64,000 nucleotides of DNA from Massarina eburnea CBS 473.64 (lineage: Eukaryota; Ascomycota; Dothideomycetes; Pleosporales; Massarinaceae), in NCBI GenBank assembly GCA_010093635.1, contig MU006788.1, positions 278,120 to 342,119 on the forward strand, written 5' to 3'. The stretch's first letter is position 1. Every line of letters begins with the position of its first letter. Under the pieces are notes generated by a model. That model did no database searches, was not told the origin of the DNA, and was given only the letters and a program-made list of their open reading frames with translations. Shown here in pieces: positions 44,744 to 54,963 of this stretch. The position numbers and the translations under genes are program-made.

Positions 44744-45197
44744 GTTGAAAGAGTACTTGGAATAGGTTATCGCGGACGTATTGGGGTTGAGATTGGTGAG
44801 GCTTATCTGCGCCTTTATCAAGATACGCACCCTGTTACCCCAGCAGATTCACCCCACAAAACCCACTAACGAGAGCCTGTATGCTTAGTAAATCAATTGG
44901 GGAAGAAGGGCCAAGCTGATTCTTGATTGGTTTCTAGGATGTTGTTCGGGCGGGTCACGGCCGAGTTCTGAGGTTAATCCCTACTGCCATCGGCTAAGTA
45001 TTTCCCGACAGCTTCAATATCCAGAGCTTCGATAAGTACCAAACGAGATGGGCACAAGGTCAAATATGGAAGCTACTGTCTCCCGCGATTCTGTGTTCTG
45101 GTCGTCGTTTCATCCCCTGATCGCCTGATCGCACCCAGAAGCCTTTTTGGACCTGGATCAGAATTTGGCTTTGATCTCGAAGGACAATTTGGGGGCG
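44744..45197. promoter_or_regulatory. Divergent promoter region, PhyH gene / MFS transporter
   Basis: 454 bp between two outward start codons, a natural place for shared control by the neighbouring Zn2Cys6 regulator. I did not find a clear CGG(N)CCG palindrome by eye. Confidence 0.45.
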
Positions 45198-47221
45198 ATG
45201 TTTACCTATCTTCACGGCAGTACGTGAAATTTCCTACGATGTGGATTCGTTGCCTACGTGGGCTCTGCAATGAACACTTTATCTCAGTTTGGACAACACG
45301 CACGACACCCCGGTGGACTTTACTGACTTTACACCCCCACTCTAGCAACGTCTATGGGCATGTGCTGCATGTTCGTTGCATCGGTTGGCGCATTCCTTTT
45401 TGTAAGACCCACAGCCCGCAAAATGTATATACGAATGTATGCTGAGAGTTACATCAGGGTTTCGACAATGGCTGGTGGGGCACTATTCTTGGGTCTCAGG
45501 GATTCCTCTCCGACTACGGCTCATGCACTGAAGACGATGTTCCCACCTGCAACCTGTCTACACCCCAGCTTTCTGCTGGTAGCTCTGTGCAATCTGGCGG
45601 TATCAGTAGGTGAATCAGTTAGGAAAATTCACTCATCAGAAACTAACTGCTAGTCAAGTGATCGGATGCATGATCGCCATGTACATGAACAATATTCTTG
45701 GTCGAAAGCTCTCGCTTGTGACGACAGGGGTAATCTCTATCATCGGAGTTCTCATAGAGATTACCAGCAGTATAAATTTGAACTACGGCCAATTCGTCGC
45801 GGGCAAAACAATTGCTTCAATTGCCATGGGACTGTCCGTCAATATTGTTCCCATCTATCTTTCAGAGACGTCTACAGGTCCGGCTCGCGGCTTCGCCGTG
45901 AGTATTTATCAAAACATTCAGATTCTTGGTGTCATTCTGGCAGCTGGGGTTGTATACGCTTCAGCCAAGAGCAAAACGTCGTCATCATATCTCATTCCTA
46001 TGGGTATTCAGTTCATCGCACCGACGATCATGATCCTGGCTTCCCCATTTCTTCCCGAGTCACCACGATGGTTGGTGTTGAAAGGGTAAGCGCCCGCGCC
46101 TTTTGTGTCGTCGAGAAGCTAGCAGCGTGATCCTACGATGCGCCCGCTGACAAGTCCCTGGCCATACTATACACGTATATCAAGGGCAGCCTTGTCGATG
46201 ACACGAGTCTAGGTTTTCCCGCTGTGTTCAATGACTAACAACGTTAGACGACACGACGACGCTATCATTGCCGCAAATAGACTGTTCCACTCGCATACCA
46301 ATAGTTTCGACGCCACGAAATATATCGACGACATCCAAATAGCAATCGATGCTGAGATTAGCATGGAAGATGCCGCTAGCTGGGCCGATCTTATGCGAGG
46401 TCCAGACTTGCGACGTCTCCTTATTGCGGTGGGCATCCAATCCCTTCAACAAGCCCAAGGCTCCTCGTATATGAACAGTTACGTCGTATCATTCTTGCAA
46501 TCGGCTGGCGTCACAAACGTGTTCCCGGTAATCATGGGATTGTACACAACATACTATGTTTCGATCTTAACCGGGCATTTTCTGCCTGATACTGTTGGAC
46601 GACGTCCTATCCTGATGTCGACCGCTACATTCTGTGGGGCCTGTATGATTATCGTGTCCAGCCTTGTCGTTGTATACCAGAATCCTTCTTCTATCACGAA
46701 AAAGGTTTCGATCGCAGTGATCTTCCTCTGGCAGGTTTCGTTCGGCATACAGTCACCGTTGATCTGGATTATAACTGCCGAAGCCGCACCAACGCGCAAC
46801 AGGGAGAAGGTCCAAGCCATTGCATGCTTCTTTGGGTTTGGGATATCTCTCTTGATCACTTCTGTTTCCCCGTACATACAAAACGAGGGCTATGGGGATC
46901 TTGGAGGCCGAATCGTAAGTGCAATTAGCATTTCCATGTTGAGGTATTTACTGACTTGTTTGACAGGGCTTCATCTGGGGTGCATTCTCCTTCGTGACCA
47001 CCGCATGGGTCTTCTTTACTGTACCGGAGATGAAGGGATTCAGCATCGAGCAGCTCGACTTCCTATACAATAACAAGGTCCCAACATTGAAGTTCAAGGG
47101 TTATCACTTTGATGACGAGAATGCGGTTACAATTAGAGGTGTAAGTGTGAGTGAAGCCGATACAAAAGCTCCGCTAGTTCAAGCGAAGGTTTCGGAGGCC
47201 GAATCCGCAAAAACATTATAG
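45198..47221 (+). CDS. MFS sugar-porter-type transporter
   Basis: Model of 527 aa in six exons: 45198-45219, 45346-45401, 45458-45609, 45654-46085, 46248-46914 and 46967-47221. The start ATG is fixed by an in-frame stop upstream. Visible family motifs: GAFLFGFDNGWWGTILG at the end of helix 1, NNILGRKLSL (loop 2-3), VPIYLSETSTG, LPESPRWLVLKGR, QQAQGSSYMNSY and VPEMKGFSIEQLD at the end. Twelve helices are expected. The 162-nt intron 4 contains what looks like a decayed exon, so the loop between helices 6 and 7 is shorter than usual. Close relatives carry hexoses, quinate or similar polyols; the true substrate is unknown. Divergent from the PhyH gene. Confidence 0.85.
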
Positions 47222-47974
47222 GCGGGCACAGTCTTGGATCATTTGGGGTTTTCTTTTCGTACGCAAGTTGGTGCTCGACATGAGGTATAATAAGGTTGAT
47301 GTTGGACTTGCTAACGTACGATGTTACACGATATATGTACCACAAAACTTCGAGTACATCTCTAATATGATATCTATTGCAAGTCCATCTCGGCTTATGT
47401 TGCAACAAGTCCAGGGAGAAGAGCAGCCGGAGAAAGGAGATCGTTCGGAGATAGAACCTGCCTCCCGGGTTGTTAGCGCTAACCAGACCCCCAGGCCTGG
47501 CACGTGCCTATCGGTGCTCTTCCTAAAGACTTGCTGGGGGGATGGCGATCCCCAAATGATGTTACGACGTCTTTGTCACGCCTGCATGCCCTATCAATTA
47601 CAGTGTAGAGAAAAAGACATGCTGCTCGGATTGGGAAAGATCACGACGTACGCTACGTACAATTGCCCTTCAGAATTTGCAGACCGCCTCAATCTGAGGC
47701 GGTGCTGATCACCCAATAAACGAGTCAGCACATGTGCGTTGTCAGAAGGGTTTGAATGGTGGCCATTCCTTTTTGACACTTCTTTAGCATCCTGAGTGTA
47801 TATACACCTTATGATTTGATGCGTAAGCGCGAGGCACACCGACCGGTCCACATACAGCCCCTTTACGAGATGCCCTTGCTTACTATGCACTTACGTTGGC
47901 TATAAAGTTTTTTCCCTTCAACCTCTGTCCCAAGTCTACATTGCCTCTAATTCTTCTTCTCATTCAATATTACT
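47222..47974. other. Spacer between MFS gene and kinase-like gene
   Basis: Contains frames up to 146 codons without family likeness; I see no gene. Confidence 0.45.
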
Positions 47975-49183
47975 ATGGGAGCATTCCCTCAACGTCCCAC
48001 CTGGCGCTCCCACCGTTCTCGCTACTTCCTACGTTATCGAATTGTCCCAATCGTAATACTCATTCTCTTTCTTCAGCAGCAGTATCTCTTCTACAGCTAC
48101 CGAGACGCACTATTAGCGAAATACTCCCCAACGTACTTCAGTTCCGACTTTGAACAGTTCCTTTCACAGTTTGGAGAATTCAACCCCGAAAGCAAACATC
48201 TTCAAAACGCTCTTCTCGCAAACCGGCAAGAATGGAAAATCCTCGGATCTGGAAGGGAAGGGAATATCTACACTTACCACAACTCCGTTATCAAAACCTT
48301 CAAGAAAGAGCAAAGTCCGTTACGGAATTGCGTAGACATTCAAGCAGGCCTTCGATGGCCTAGCGAGATACCTGCTTCTTTGCACTTTGGGCCACGCACG
48401 ACGGATCAAAAGGACAATGCGATCGCGACGAACACGAGTACTGCGCCCCTGGAGTTTTTACCAGTTCAAGCGTACTTCGAAGCAACTTCCCATTCAGCCT
48501 CTCTACCGGAATGGCATCTCGTTACACCGCTTGTACCCGGAGGCAACCTCAATGAGCTCTCGAAACGCATTCGCAACCGCCAAAATCCGCCCAGCTTCCG
48601 CGACCTCGATGCCCAATATCGACCTACATTTCACCGACTTCTGAAGACTCTCGACAGCATGCATCGTGATGGTTATTGCCACGATGATATCAAACCCACC
48701 AACCTATTCAATCGCGATGACACCACTTGGATCATCGGCGATCTGGGCAATGTCCGACACGTTACCCACCCGTACCACACCACGCGCATCTGGAGAGAGA
48801 ATCGGCAGCTCACCGATTGCCGCGCAAACGACGCGGTACGGGCGTTGAAAACGTATTTTCAGTTTCTATGCGAAGCTGCTAGTGACCCGGAGATTTTCGA
48901 TTCGGAATTCTTTGGGCGTGAAGAGCCTCTGAGTGTGCTATATTGGACTACTATGATCGACTCGGCCAGCATGAGTGCGCGTCGCCTTCGATCGTTATCG
49001 TTTTCGGAAGCTCCGTCCCAGACTCGGAGGCTCGATGTACAACCTGATCGACTCTCATTCTTGCCGGTTCGAATGTTCCGTCGGAAAGCCGTAGATAACG
49101 CTATCGGCACGGGTTTGAACGACTCTCCAGCAAGATTTTGGTCCATGTCGTGGCTTTTTGGTCCGCCGGAAATCAGGTGCTAG
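47975..49183 (+). CDS. Membrane-anchored protein kinase-like protein
   Basis: Single-exon 402-aa protein. A short basic N-terminus is followed by one hydrophobic segment (about residues 20-36), so it is probably a type II membrane protein. The kinase-like domain shows a glycine-rich loop (LGSGREGNIYTY), the beta-3 Lys (SVIKTFKK), a catalytic loop YCHDDIKPTNLF with HDD in place of HRD, and DLG in place of DFG (IIGDLGNVRH). All residues needed for ATP and metal binding are present, so it may be active. The tail (about 320-402) is Arg/Ser-rich. I do not recognise a named family. If the single segment is an anchor, the kinase domain could face the Golgi or ER lumen. Confidence 0.8.
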   Translation: MGAFPQRPTWRSHRSRYFLRYRIVPIVILILFLQQQYLFYSYRDALLAKYSPTYFSSDFEQFLSQFGEFNPESKHLQNALLANRQEWKILGSGREGNIYTYHNSVIKTFKKEQSPLRNCVDIQAGLRWPSEIPASLHFGPRTTDQKDNAIATNTSTAPLEFLPVQAYFEATSHSASLPEWHLVTPLVPGGNLNELSKRIRNRQNPPSFRDLDAQYRPTFHRLLKTLDSMHRDGYCHDDIKPTNLFNRDDTTWIIGDLGNVRHVTHPYHTTRIWRENRQLTDCRANDAVRALKTYFQFLCEAASDPEIFDSEFFGREEPLSVLYWTTMIDSASMSARRLRSLSFSEAPSQTRRLDVQPDRLSFLPVRMFRRKAVDNAIGTGLNDSPARFWSMSWLFGPPEIRC

Positions 49184-49452
49184 TTGAAGTTGATTGATTA
49201 CTCTCTTATTTTTTATCGATTCTGGGGCTTGTTTAATGAGATGAAGGCGTACATGCCGCCCGCCTGAACTTTCACGTCCTTCGAGACTTACGCATATATG
49301 ACAATAGAACTACATGAAACACGATTTTCAACTATGGCATGTTCATGGTCTTGTGGAGCGACTCCTTTATCAAATCCTCGAAGAAAACATGGATTCATAA
49401 CATCTCTACTACCCTACACTTACACCTGCATCTAATCCGAAGTCTGTATCGT

Positions 49453-50536
49453 TCATGACAGCGTAACCTTCCCATCTGCACTATCCTCCACAAATATCCC
49501 CCCATAAACCACGCCCTCCAAGATTCCGCTTTCCTGATCTCCCTGCCTCAGTGAATCCGCACCCGGATTCGTTGGGTTTTTATTTAGGCCAAAGTGCAGC
49601 GCTCCATTACCACTGAGATCATTCGGGAGGGCATTTGTCTGCTTCGTAAGCGCATCTGTGCCCGTTGATGAAAAGACTTGAACAGTGCTGCATTAACGTC
49701 AGTGATCATTGCCCTATGCAGAAAGAATGGAGGCGGGGTGCGAACTTTTTGTTGAAATCCATGAGAAGGGCAAAATTCGTGAAGACGTCCTCTGTAAACG
49801 GCGTAGAGAACAGCGCCTTGCTGCCATCCTTACTGTTCCCTAGGATCTGCAAGTCGTTCTTCGTCGCGCCGTCACTTCCAATCAACGTTCCCGTCTTCAG
49901 CGAAATCGGATTCCCGGCGAAATCCGCGCGTTCCATGAATGTCATCAAGTATTCATGGCTGGTATTCAGTGGCCGATCTGCACTCGGTTTAATAGAGAAA
50001 TGGAGAGTCTTGACGCCTGTTGATGTTGCGTTGTCTGATGGGGCGGTGGCGGGATTGGGCATAAGTTCTGCACGACGGACTGCCGTTTGTGGTTGTGATC
50101 CGCCAGGTGCAAAGATTGAATTGTCACTGTACTTGTGTTAACGCTAGATCGACTCCAAAGGAGATCGGAAGGAAGGGGAAGCATACTCGATGGTGACTTC
50201 GACGGATTGTGCACTGACTTGTTGGTCGAACTACAGACGGTTAGTCGTCGATCACCTCGCAGTGCTGATTATGGAGGATCTTCGTACCAAGGACGCAGCA
50301 CCCGCGTCAAGACGCACAATCTTACTGAAGCTCAGACCTATCTCAATCAGTGAATAGCTCGGCGTTGTCCAAGATAATTACATACTCTGTCCCTTAACGT
50401 TATCCGGATCGAAAATCCCCGTCTTTGAATCAAACCCGGCTACAGCCACATCACTCGGGACTCTTCCATCCCACACGATAGTTGCACAAGTAGCCAGGCT
50501 TATGCTGGAAAGGAGCCATAATGAATGAGCAAACAT
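49453..50536 (-). CDS. Secreted GH131 family beta-glucanase
   Basis: Model of 286 aa in five exons: 50536-50386, 50337-50288, 50230-50187, 50126-49746 and 49687-49453. Phases fit at every join; the last donor is GTTCGC. The N-terminus MFAHSLWLLSSISLATCATI is a signal peptide. GH131 features include IVWDGRVPSDVAVAGFD, the PDNVKGQ segment, DDNSIFAPGGSQPQTAVRRAE, NTSHEYLMTF, TPFTEDVFTNFALLMDF and GILEGVVYGGIFVEDS. GH131 enzymes cleave beta-1,3, beta-1,6 and beta-1,4 glucans of plant or fungal walls. There is no carbohydrate-binding module. Together with the CE15 gene it suggests a plant-wall-degrading fungus. Confidence 0.92.
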
Positions 50537-51100
50537 ATTGAACCGTCTATATTCCTTGAACGAGTGAAGGAACCAAAGGAACTTGAGAGGAAAGAGTGAA
50601 GATGAAAAGAGTAGTAACGATAGGATCTAAGACATCAGCATCGTGAACAGCTCGACATATATAATTTTGTGGACATGTTCAGCGGGCCGTATCAGTTTCA
50701 GCCAAGTATTGCATTATTGATGAAGCACCGGCACTTAGACGGGATCCCTAGGCCGCAAAGGCATAAAGCCGCGGAGTGCAGCCGAAACGTGACGAAGCGG
50801 TTCATCGGAGTCTTCTCCAGTGGTTTGGAATCCCTTCACTAGACCGTGATTAGGGACCTACCTGGGAGTATGGTTCGTAAGTTGATCAAATGATGGCGGA
50901 TGGTAGATTTGAGGGGGGAGAGATAGAAAGAGGGCCGACTTGAGGTTTGGCCGCACGCAGGAACGTGAGGCAGATCTTGAAACATGTGACTGACGTCGAA
51001 GGCATCTAGGAAAGTAATGAGGCACTACATGTAGAAGAAATGGACGTTGAGTCAGCAAAAAAACTGCTCATCTCCCGGCAGAAGGAGCTGAAATTTTCAC
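50537..51100. other. Promoter side of GH131 gene
   Basis: No supported gene. Contains the GH131 upstream region. Confidence 0.5.
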
Positions 51101-51108
51101 AAAAAAAA
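51101..51108 (-). terminator. Pol III terminator (T8) downstream of the tRNA-Gly gene
   Basis: Eight consecutive T on the minus strand, 15 nt past the tRNA 3' end. It lies beyond the 3' half of the interrupted tRNA, so a transcript would include both insertions. Confidence 0.8.
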
Positions 51109-51123
51109 GAATATAAGAAGTAA

Positions 51124-51253
51124 TGCATCGGCCGGGCTGGATAATTGTTAGTAAGGACTACTTTCTAGAGGATTGGGAATACGAACAATCGAACCCGGGG
51201 CTAGCCGACTCTGCCAATGGCAACGGCTAATTTTACCACTAAACCACCGATGC
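51124..51253 (-). tRNA. tRNA-Gly (anticodon GCC) interrupted by a 9-nt anticodon-loop intron and a 50-nt T-arm insertion
   Basis: Acceptor strands GCATCGG (51253-51247) and CCGATGC (51131-51125) pair fully. The D arm follows (GTTT/AAAT around AGTGGTA). The anticodon stem AGCCG/CGGCT encloses 16 nt: loop TTGCCA, nine extra bases TTGGCAGAG (51217-51209), then T. The extra bases sit after position 37, where nuclear tRNA introns belong, and their TGGC can pair with the anticodon side. The T stem CCGGG and loop TTCGATT are present, but the second T-stem strand CCCGG begins 50 nt later. Removing 51137-51186 gives a perfect T arm. A box, B box (GGTTCGATT) and a T8 terminator suggest a transcribed gene, though decay is possible. 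Confidence 0.8.
51137..51186 (-). other. 50-nt insertion with spliceosomal-intron signals inside the tRNA T arm
   Basis: Reads GTTCGT at its start (GTNNGT donor), TTACTAACAAT as a consensus branch site, and CCAG at the end, about 12 nt past the branch adenosine. Length is typical of the introns in this window. It lies exactly between positions 60 and 61 of the tRNA. Confidence 0.7.
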
Positions 51254-52389
51254 TAATCTGCTGATCTTTGTTGTGATGAAAATTTTGAGTTTACAAAATT
51301 TATGATCACGGAGATCAGACGAAGGCTTACAGGAGAGGGATGAAAATGAGGTAAAAACAACTATCCAAACTCACTAGCCTTAGCGCTAGGTTTTTGAAGC
51401 TTGTATTTGTCAGCGTGTGCGTCTTGATCAACTAACTAGCTAGCTTACATCCACTTCTCCCCCCACCTTGTAAGCTAAGCACCCCTCCATCCCCTCACCC
51501 CACCTCTTCACAAACCCATCTGTAAACTCCTAACTCCACCTATATTCATCCTTATTCCAGTTCGCGCACCCATTGTTGCCATACCACTCATTGCGTTGTT
51601 GTACCAAGCTTTGCTAGAACTCAATACAACTCAGTGTAGTCTACAGGATTTTACACGGTGACTCGAATCACTGTCATCATCAACAAGCCGCCAGACTGGC
51701 ATAGCTTTGCCTTCATACGAAAGGATCTATCCGAACGCCATGAGCTCTGGCAATATGTAAACCCCGATGCCCAGTAAGAGAGCCGGCAGGTGTTTACGAA
51801 GCCCGTAGAGCCGCTGCTCATACACAGGAAGGCTAGCTTATTCCAACACTGAATCAATTGATGTTCTCTGCGCGCTTCTTCTCCATGAATATATTCTCCT
51901 TTGGACCATTTAGTTTTGTCATGTTGTACAGGAAAAGGCTCATGTTTAGATTCTACTCGTGTATATGAGGCGATCGGCGTCGCTAATATTTTGCCTATCT
52001 CACGTCAGCCACCTACTTACGAAGTGTTTAGCAATCATGCCAACATGTGTTATTGCTTGATTTGATTGAGTTTGCATTTCTCATATCAGCCTTGTCGAGT
52101 TCCTCGCATTGCGGATATACCGGAGCTGTCACCATTCGTCAAGTGCAAAAATGCTTGGTAGTAGCCACCTGTACACACTTTCCCTTCTACATATGGTAAG
52201 TGCCACCAGAAAACTAAACGAAACTGAACGAGAGTGACTGGAACGGTAAGATATGCGACCAACACGGCAGTCCCCTCACAAACCTGGTGCAGCGAGAAGA
52301 TTTGCTTAAGAGGGCGCCAATACCTCTCGCTACGAGCTTGCTATTTATTCAAGTTTCTTCGAGCTTTCTTGTCAGATTCCAGAGCCAAA
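51254..52389. other. Gene-free spacer between the tRNA and the SDR gene
   Basis: 1.1 kb, no supported gene or repeat. Confidence 0.5.
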
Positions 52390-53413
52390 ATGCAGCCGCT
52401 TTTCCCTTCACCAGTGCCGACATGGCACAATGACACCTACCCAGCAATCGATCCATCTTCGCCAGAGCTCAGCCAGGCGGGCAAGACTGTCATTGTCACT
52501 GGAGCAGTAAGCCTGCCTACTCCTGTCCATAGGTTTACTAACGTTATATAGGGAAGTGGAATCGGACGTGCAACGGCTATCGCATTCGCGCAAGCCAAAG
52601 CAAGTCATATAGTCTTGCTAGGGCGCACTGAATCTACCCTTCGTGAGACCGAAGCACTTATCTCGGGCGACATCAAAATATCAGTGTTCCCTTCCTCGGT
52701 CTCAGATGAGGCACAGATGGAACACGTTGCTGATAAAGTTGGTGATTGGGATGTACTTGTCCTGAACGCCGGCAATGTTGGCGTGTCTGGACACATTATG
52801 AAATCGTCACTAGAGGATATCTGGGGGAGCTACGAGGTCTGCATCCCAAAATGCCCTAACACTCTTCTCGGAAGTTAACGGTGATATAGACAAACGTGAA
52901 ATCAATCATCATTGCTGCTCATCAGTTCTTCCCACGTGCGAAGAAGGGCGCGTCAGTGCTTGCAGTTGGTGCTGGTGGTTGTATCCTTCCGCCAGTGATC
53001 GCGCCCAACATTGGAGGATATTGCAGTTCCAAAGTCGCACAAGCAAAGCTCGTTGAGTTCCTCGCCGCAGAGAATCCTGAAATCTTCATCTGCTCGGTCC
53101 ATCCTGGCGTTGTTCAAACGGATATGCTTGTCAAGGCAGGCCTGGATGCTGGACAACTACCAAAGGATACAGGTAAGAAAGCTGAAGCTACTACGCATGA
53201 GTCGCGCTGATAAACATAGTGGAGCTCCCTGCGCATTTCATGGTATGGCTATCGCAACCAAAAGCGAGGTTCCTGAATGGCAAGTTCCTATGGACGAATT
53301 GGGATGTTGAGGAATTGAGCGCCAAAGCAGAAGAGTGGCAGTCTGGTATCACTTCCACTATTGGATTGGTGGGTTGGCCGTTCGAATCCTCAAGGGAGGC
53401 CCTAGGTTCATGA
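52390..53413 (+). CDS. Short-chain dehydrogenase/reductase
   Basis: Model of 292 aa in four exons: 52390-52506, 52552-52836, 52890-53172 and 53220-53413. All joins keep the frame. The cofactor motif TGAGSGIGRA is rebuilt across intron 1, and DVLVLNAGNVG gives the NAG motif. The active-site YxxxK is YCSSK. The usual catalytic Ser about 13 residues earlier is not obvious (GAGGCILPP), so activity may be weak or altered. HPGVVQTDM is the typical post-catalytic PG segment. NAD(P)-dependent oxidation or reduction of an unknown alcohol or ketone is expected. The N-terminal 25 residues are an extension before the Rossmann fold. No clear partner gene adjoins it. Confidence 0.87.
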
Positions 53414-54963
53414 TTGAGGTTTGAGATGTGGGCTGTGAGCGTGATGATAACTATGCTCTAATTTGAAATGAAGAAATCTCTCTAGTTGAGCCTGGGATTC
53501 GTAAGGGGAGAGGTATAAGAACGATATTGTACCTCCTACGAGCTCGTATGAGCAGCGGGGAAACAGTAATATATCCACTTTACAAGGGATGTTAACGATC
53601 CGAGGTGCGCAGCCTCCTCATAGATGAAGTTATTCTAGTGTATTCAATGATAAATGCGCCCCTAGACATTGTCAGTGACTCAGTGTAACAATGATAAGCA
53701 CCCTGTAGCGTCATTGCGAAAGGCTTTCCTACCACCGGCAATATATGTCCTGGGAATAGAAGATGAGGAGGAAGAGGAAGAAGGTTGTCTCAGAGGACCA
53801 TGTTGGCCATATTATAGAACTGGGTTGTGAAAGAAATGTTGCTAGTGGCGTTATGCTGCAAAGTTTGCGCTGCCCGGACAAACCATTGTCAACACATTTG
53901 CCAAGAGCACAAAATAGATGGATGTTATTTTCATAAGAGTGAACTTCTTCAGCAGAGGCATCCCGGACTGTCACTGCCATCCGGCTATTGTCAGCTACCG
54001 CCATCAGGCTAATACCGGCAATCAACACCATGATCAGCCAAACAGATTATCATGCCCCGCATAACTTGGATATACGCACAACATTGGGGGTAGTGATATC
54101 GCTTTTAAAACAGGGATCTAGAGTATGCTGTGGTTAGCGGCTCCCAATCGTGTTTTCTGTTTGGACTTCCCACCGATGGCCCTTCGAATGCTCCATGCAC
54201 CCCACAACGCCAACACAACGATAACGCTTGGCTTTATCGCTTGTCAACTATGGGGAAGCTTTACAATACGACATTCATCTAGCATCCTCCACATTCCACC
54301 ACGCCAAGAATAGTGAAGTGTGCATACTCTTCTCGGACGGCTCAAAGGAATTGACTATACCTGGGTCGGGAGAGCGAGGAATACAAATCTCGGGAGCGAG
54401 AGAATCTTCCATCAATAGCTATTATGGTTATACATGAAGGATAATTGGAACAAATGCAGTGGGCTGCACCTTGGGTGTTCTGCGCCGGGTACGTGCTGCC
54501 CACTGGTGTCGGGAGAGACTCGGATTTTTGAGGTGCATTGGTCGAGCGATGTACTATCATCTTCGTGATGCTCGATTCGAAGATTCGAAGTTCGTAGCGT
54601 ATTCTAGAATGCGCTGGTCACAGTCGGTCGAACTGGTTAGACCATCGAATCGCCTCCGCAATATGAGAACAGTGCCAATGATAGCTCCACAACAGCACTT
54701 CGTGGCGAGAAAGGTTTCTTTCAAATATTCGCCAAGCCGTCTTGCTTTAATTGAACTATAACCATGCCCACGAGGCTCGTTCGCCATGTCGACGCTTCAT
54801 CTAATCAGATTTTACCGCCGGGACTCTGGGACGGCGCACATTTTCAATAAACGCACACATAGTCCTATATAAGTGGACTCGTGCGCATTTGTTGTAGCCT
54901 GCTGTTGTTCGGTATCCAAAATCACAGTATCCGATTGAGTCGCAGGTCTTGAAAATTCCCACC
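53414..54963. other. Gene-free spacer between SDR and CE15 genes
   Basis: About 1.55 kb with short chance frames only. Includes the CE15 promoter. Confidence 0.5.

Noticed and set aside
45610..45653. Possible fusion of the retained MFS intron 3 into coding sequence
   Set aside because: The 44-nt segment has a GTGAAT donor, CTAAC branch and TAG acceptor, and its removal joins GGISS to QVIGCMIAMY as in relatives.
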